Shown here: positions 61,021-64,000 of the stretch, piece by piece
Numbering within the stretch: the stretch's first letter is position 1
Layout of the letters: every line of letters starts with the position of its first letter
From: Paenibacillus agri
Lineage (GTDB): Bacteria > Bacillota > Bacilli > Paenibacillales > Paenibacillaceae
Length of the DNA: 64,000 bases
Reading direction: 5' to 3'
NCBI RefSeq assembly: GCF_013359945.1
Contig: NZ_JABWCS010000219.1
Coordinates: forward strand, 62,001-126,000
Notes under the pieces: model-generated
The model's database searches: none
Seen by the model: the letters and a program-made list of their open reading frames with translations, nothing else
Told to the model about the DNA's origin: nothing
Made by a program: the position numbers and the translations under genes

Positions 61021-64000
61021 TTGAGTCGTGCAAAATATAGATGGTTTATAGTGGGTGTTGTTGCGTTGTTTTTTGGGTTGATTGTTTTATCTTGTCTCCA
61101 GCCCACAGATCAGGTAGTGGCCCGAAAGGGCGTATTGGATTTGCGGTCAGGGAAAGGTCTGAACAGTGCAAGTACTGCCCTGTTGGGAGAGTGGATGTTC
61201 TACCCTGGACAACTCTTAACCGGAGCAGAGAAAGAGACGACAGACTCTAATATGCACTTCATTCAGGTACCTGGAAACTGGAGGAAAGCCGTCGACCCTA
61301 TTTTTCATAAGAACGCACTGGGATATGGCACGTACCGGCTGCAGATACTGCTGGAAGATGGCGAGAATGAGATTGGTTTTCGGGTTCCGCTTATCCGTGC
61401 ATCCCATCGTTTGTTCATAGATGGACGGGAGATTGGCTCGCAGGGCATTGTTTCTTCAGAGGTAAAAGGCTACAAGTCCGGTGTCAAACCATACATAACA
61501 CATACTGAATTTAAAGGTGGCATTCTGGATTTGTACGTCCAGGTGGCTAACTATGATTTTTCATTCAGTGGGGGAATTATTCTGCCCTTTCAGATGGGGA
61601 CGCTAGATTCCTTGTATAAGGGAGAGCAGCGAGACGCCGCTTTGGAATTCGGTATAGTCGTTATCTTTGGTTTTCTAAGTTTTTTCTTCGGATTTATGCA
61701 CTTTCAAGCCCCGCGGAATGGATGGATCTATATTTCTCTGTTTTTCCTGAGTCTAATATTCCCAATCGTGTTCCAAGGGACGAGATGGATATTTACGATA
61801 TGGCCGGGAATTTCATTCCGCATGATATTGATACTCTATTGGCTGTCTATCTTTAGCATCACCTTCTGGATGTTTATGTTCGTGTACAGTCAGGAAAGCA
61901 TGCGGACAAGCCAGTGGGTTAAACGTGGGATTATTATCTTTAATGTCCTGTTTATTGGTCTGATGTTAGGGCTTCCGCTAGCGGTGTTAACCCGGCTTAT
62001 TCCGGTGTTAATTTTAGAAACGATAGCCGTTTTTGCTTATGTTCTATTCATCCTTTTGCGCGGAATGAAGAATGAAGATCGATATAGTATGTATAAATTC
62101 TTGTCGTTTTTTCTATTTGCTGCGCATTGTTTTTCCAACATGCTGGTGCAGATTGGTGTTAATCATATTGGTGTGTGGTATTTCCTGCAGATTCTCCTGT
62201 TCACAAGCTTTTTCATTCTGATGTTTATGCATCAATTTCTGCTGGCCTATCGCAAGCTAAAGACGCTGACTTCCGGGATCAAGCGGGTGGAACGGTTAAA
62301 GAATGAATTCACTGCGAGTGTATCAGAACAGATGATGATACCGCTGAATGCGGTCATCAGTATCGCCGATGCCAGATTGCATTCCGATGAACGGCTGACC
62401 CCGGAACAAAGGGCGGATTTGCAGCTTGTAACATCAGTTGGGTGGACGATGCGGCGGCTGGTTGACGATCTACTGGATTTCTCCCGCCTGCAGGAGCAGG
62501 AGATCAGACTACATCTTCGTCCAGTGGATTTGTACGCAGTGATGGATGAGGTTATGGAACGCACCCGCTACATGATCTATAACGATTCGATTACGATGAA
62601 CAATCGTATTGAGAAGACGATGTCTCCGATGATTGCCGATGAACAGCGGCTGTATCAGATTTTGACGGGATTTCTTCAGCAGGGAATCAAGCTTATTATG
62701 GAGGGTTCCATTACCGTTGATGGGACTTCCCGCGAGGAATTTACCGAAATGCGTATACATCTGCACGGCAAAGGCATCACCTCTGTAGAACAATCCTTGG
62801 TCAGGGAGATATGGAGCCAGGCGGCGGATGCTAATTTCATGCAGAGTAATGACGGCCTCGGTCTGTTTCTGATTAAAAGACTTGTTGACTTACATAAGGG
62901 GACGTCAAGGATTGTTACAGAATTTGACCAGGAGATCACGTTCATCGTCACGTTCCCGTTGGTGGGGAGAAATGAGGTTGATATGTTAATCACTGGCCTG
63001 TCTACGCTTCAATCTAAGGACGAAGCCGTTATGATGGACAGTCCTTGGGACGTTCATAAGAAGGATCGGGATAGCGAGATGGATTTCTCTGAAGGCAGCA
63101 TTTTTGTGATCGATGATGATGTGCTGAATTTGAGACTTGTACGTGCTATCCTTGCACAGGATCAACACCGGATTACCGTAATAAGAGACCCCGAGCAGTT
63201 GAGGGCCCGGTTCCACGAGTTGTCCAAGGCAGATTTGGTAATCGTTAACCGTACTTTACCGGGCACCTCGGGATCTATGATCTGTCGTGCCATTCGTGAG
63301 CAATACACATTGTTCGAACTACCGATTCTCCTGTTGACTTCCCCGGGGCATGCGGACCAAGCAATAGAAGCGGGCCTGGCCGGAGCTAACGATTTTTTGA
63401 AAAAACCGCTTGAGGCCTCCGAGCTGCGTGTCCGTGTCCGCACTCTTGTGCAGATGAAACGCTTGGTGACTGAACGGATCCGGATGGAGCTGGGTTTCCT
63501 GCAGGCGCAGATCAAGCCGCATTTTCTGTTTAACACCCTAAACTCTATCGCTGCGCTGAGCAAGCGCAGACCAGAGCAGATGAATCAGCTGCTGGCCGAA
63601 TTAGGACATTATTTGCGGGAAAGTTTCCGGTTTGACAGTTCTCAGCCGTTGACGCCCTTTGAACGGGAATTGAAGCTTGTCCAATCTTATCTTCATATTG
63701 AGAAGGTCCGCTTTGAGGATTGGCTGAAATTCGAGATTGAGCTGTTCACATCCACCCAATTCCGGATTCCGCCGCTGACGATTCAGCCGCTTGTGGAGAA
63801 CGCAGTGCGGCATGGGATCATGCGCCGGTCTGAGGGAGGGACCCTTTGGATTGTAGTCAGTCGTGACATCGAGTACATTTGGATCTCCATCAAGGATGAT
63901 GGGATAGGAATGACCCCGGAAACGGTAGCTAGTTTGCTTGATACAGCCTCCAGAGAAGGGGGCATAGGCATTCGCAATATTGATCGCAGGCTCAAGCAGC
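61021..64000 (+). CDS. 7TMR-DISM hybrid histidine kinase, degenerate first core, 3' end missing
   Basis: A large membrane sensor cut by the window end. TTG 61021 start; N-terminal helix; outer carbohydrate-binding-like DISM domain (about 35-195); seven helices (about 210-410); HisKA/HATPase-like core; receiver domain; LytS-type kinase (QIKPHFLFNTLNSIAAL) with its HATPase (LVENAVRHGI, DDGIGMT). In the first core the histidine is replaced (ASVSEQMMIPLN, Glu at 62326-62328). In the receiver the phosphoacceptor Asp is Asn (LVIVNRTLPG, 63247-63249), though the acidic pair and Lys remain. Only the C-terminal kinase looks active. Confidence 0.88.
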   Translation, partial: MSRAKYRWFIVGVVALFFGLIVLSCLQPTDQVVARKGVLDLRSGKGLNSASTALLGEWMFYPGQLLTGAEKETTDSNMHFIQVPGNWRKAVDPIFHKNALGYGTYRLQILLEDGENEIGFRVPLIRASHRLFIDGREIGSQGIVSSEVKGYKSGVKPYITHTEFKGGILDLYVQVANYDFSFSGGIILPFQMGTLDSLYKGEQRDAALEFGIVVIFGFLSFFFGFMHFQAPRNGWIYISLFFLSLIFPIVFQGTRWIFTIWPGISFRMILILYWLSIFSITFWMFMFVYSQESMRTSQWVKRGIIIFNVLFIGLMLGLPLAVLTRLIPVLILETIAVFAYVLFILLRGMKNEDRYSMYKFLSFFLFAAHCFSNMLVQIGVNHIGVWYFLQILLFTSFFILMFMHQFLLAYRKLKTLTSGIKRVERLKNEFTASVSEQMMIPLNAVISIADARLHSDERLTPEQRADLQLVTSVGWTMRRLVDDLLDFSRLQEQEIRLHLRPVDLYAVMDEVMERTRYMIYNDSITMNNRIEKTMSPMIADEQRLYQILTGFLQQGIKLIMEGSITVDGTSREEFTEMRIHLHGKGITSVEQSLVREIWSQAADANFMQSNDGLGLFLIKRLVDLHKGTSRIVTEFDQEITFIVTFPLVGRNEVDMLITGLSTLQSKDEAVMMDSPWDVHKKDRDSEMDFSEGSIFVIDDDVLNLRLVRAILAQDQHRITVIRDPEQLRARFHELSKADLVIVNRTLPGTSGSMICRAIREQYTLFELPILLLTSPGHADQAIEAGLAGANDFLKKPLEASELRVRVRTLVQMKRLVTERIRMELGFLQAQIKPHFLFNTLNSIAALSKRRPEQMNQLLAELGHYLRESFRFDSSQPLTPFERELKLVQSYLHIEKVRFEDWLKFEIELFTSTQFRIPPLTIQPLVENAVRHGIMRRSEGGTLWIVVSRDIEYIWISIKDDGIGMTPETVASLLDTASREGGIGIRNIDRRLKQ

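Overview
The window reads as a piece of a Paenibacillus-like Firmicute chromosome. The signs are strong purine-rich ribosome-binding sites, frequent GTG and TTG starts, a leucine dehydrogenase very close to Bacillus Bcd, an SLH-anchored GH18 protein, 7TMR-DISM-type sensor kinases, and short tandem repeats in intergenic DNA. No tRNA, rRNA, insertion sequence, phage gene or CRISPR array was seen.

Region 1 (1-19.1 kb) is mostly housekeeping and transport: the end of a DHA2 exporter, a polar amino-acid ABC transporter operon, an antibiotic-type ABC pair, a Mug DNA glycosylase, a TagO-like phosphotransferase, a YjjG nucleotidase, an AAC(3)-type acetyltransferase, manganese-dependent pyrophosphatase, an Rrf2 regulator with a nitroreductase and palindromic operator candidates, leucine dehydrogenase, an SLH-GH18 protein, a lipoprotein cyclophilin, an MFS exporter and an acidic protein of unknown role.

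Region 2 (19.1-24.7 kb) is the most unusual part. Two tandem paralogous membrane histidine kinases, with sporulation-kinase-like cores, converge on a two-gene operon. That operon encodes a class I isoprenoid-synthase-fold enzyme with two DDxxD motifs and a small peptide with a nitrile-hydratase-like (NHLP) leader that ends in a C-terminal tryptophan. The arrangement recalls ComQ-ComX-ComP, in which an isoprenyl transferase prenylates a Trp in a secreted pheromone, but the precursor looks like an NHLP-class RiPP. I propose a prenylated-RiPP or pheromone system. This is inference from motifs and gene order.

Region 3 (24.7-32.4 kb) holds a Gfo/Idh/MocA oxidoreductase, a 33-bp minisatellite, a cytoplasmic GH20 hexosaminidase with a divergent AraC regulator, a tiny Cys-rich protein, and a NarL-type two-component system.

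Region 4 (32.6-56.5 kb) is a large exopolysaccharide locus. It contains a Wzz-like modulator and BY-kinase-like partner, GalU, a priming sugar transferase, six further glycosyltransferases, two polymerase/ligase-like membrane proteins, a Wzx flippase and UDP-glucose dehydrogenase. After a repeat-rich gap come GDP-mannose pyrophosphorylase, two tandem GH26-PA14 secreted mannanases and a large secreted glycosidase-like protein. A cyclic-di-GMP-I riboswitch precedes the first mannanase. UDP-glucose, UDP-glucuronate and GDP-mannose are the sugar donors implied, and the mannanases probably trim or release the polymer under c-di-GMP control.

Region 5 (56.5-64 kb) has a GNAT protein with an internal GC-rich repeat, a K+/H+ antiporter, Dps behind a PerR-like box, and a window-truncated 7TMR-DISM hybrid kinase whose first kinase core and receiver have lost their phosphorylation residues.
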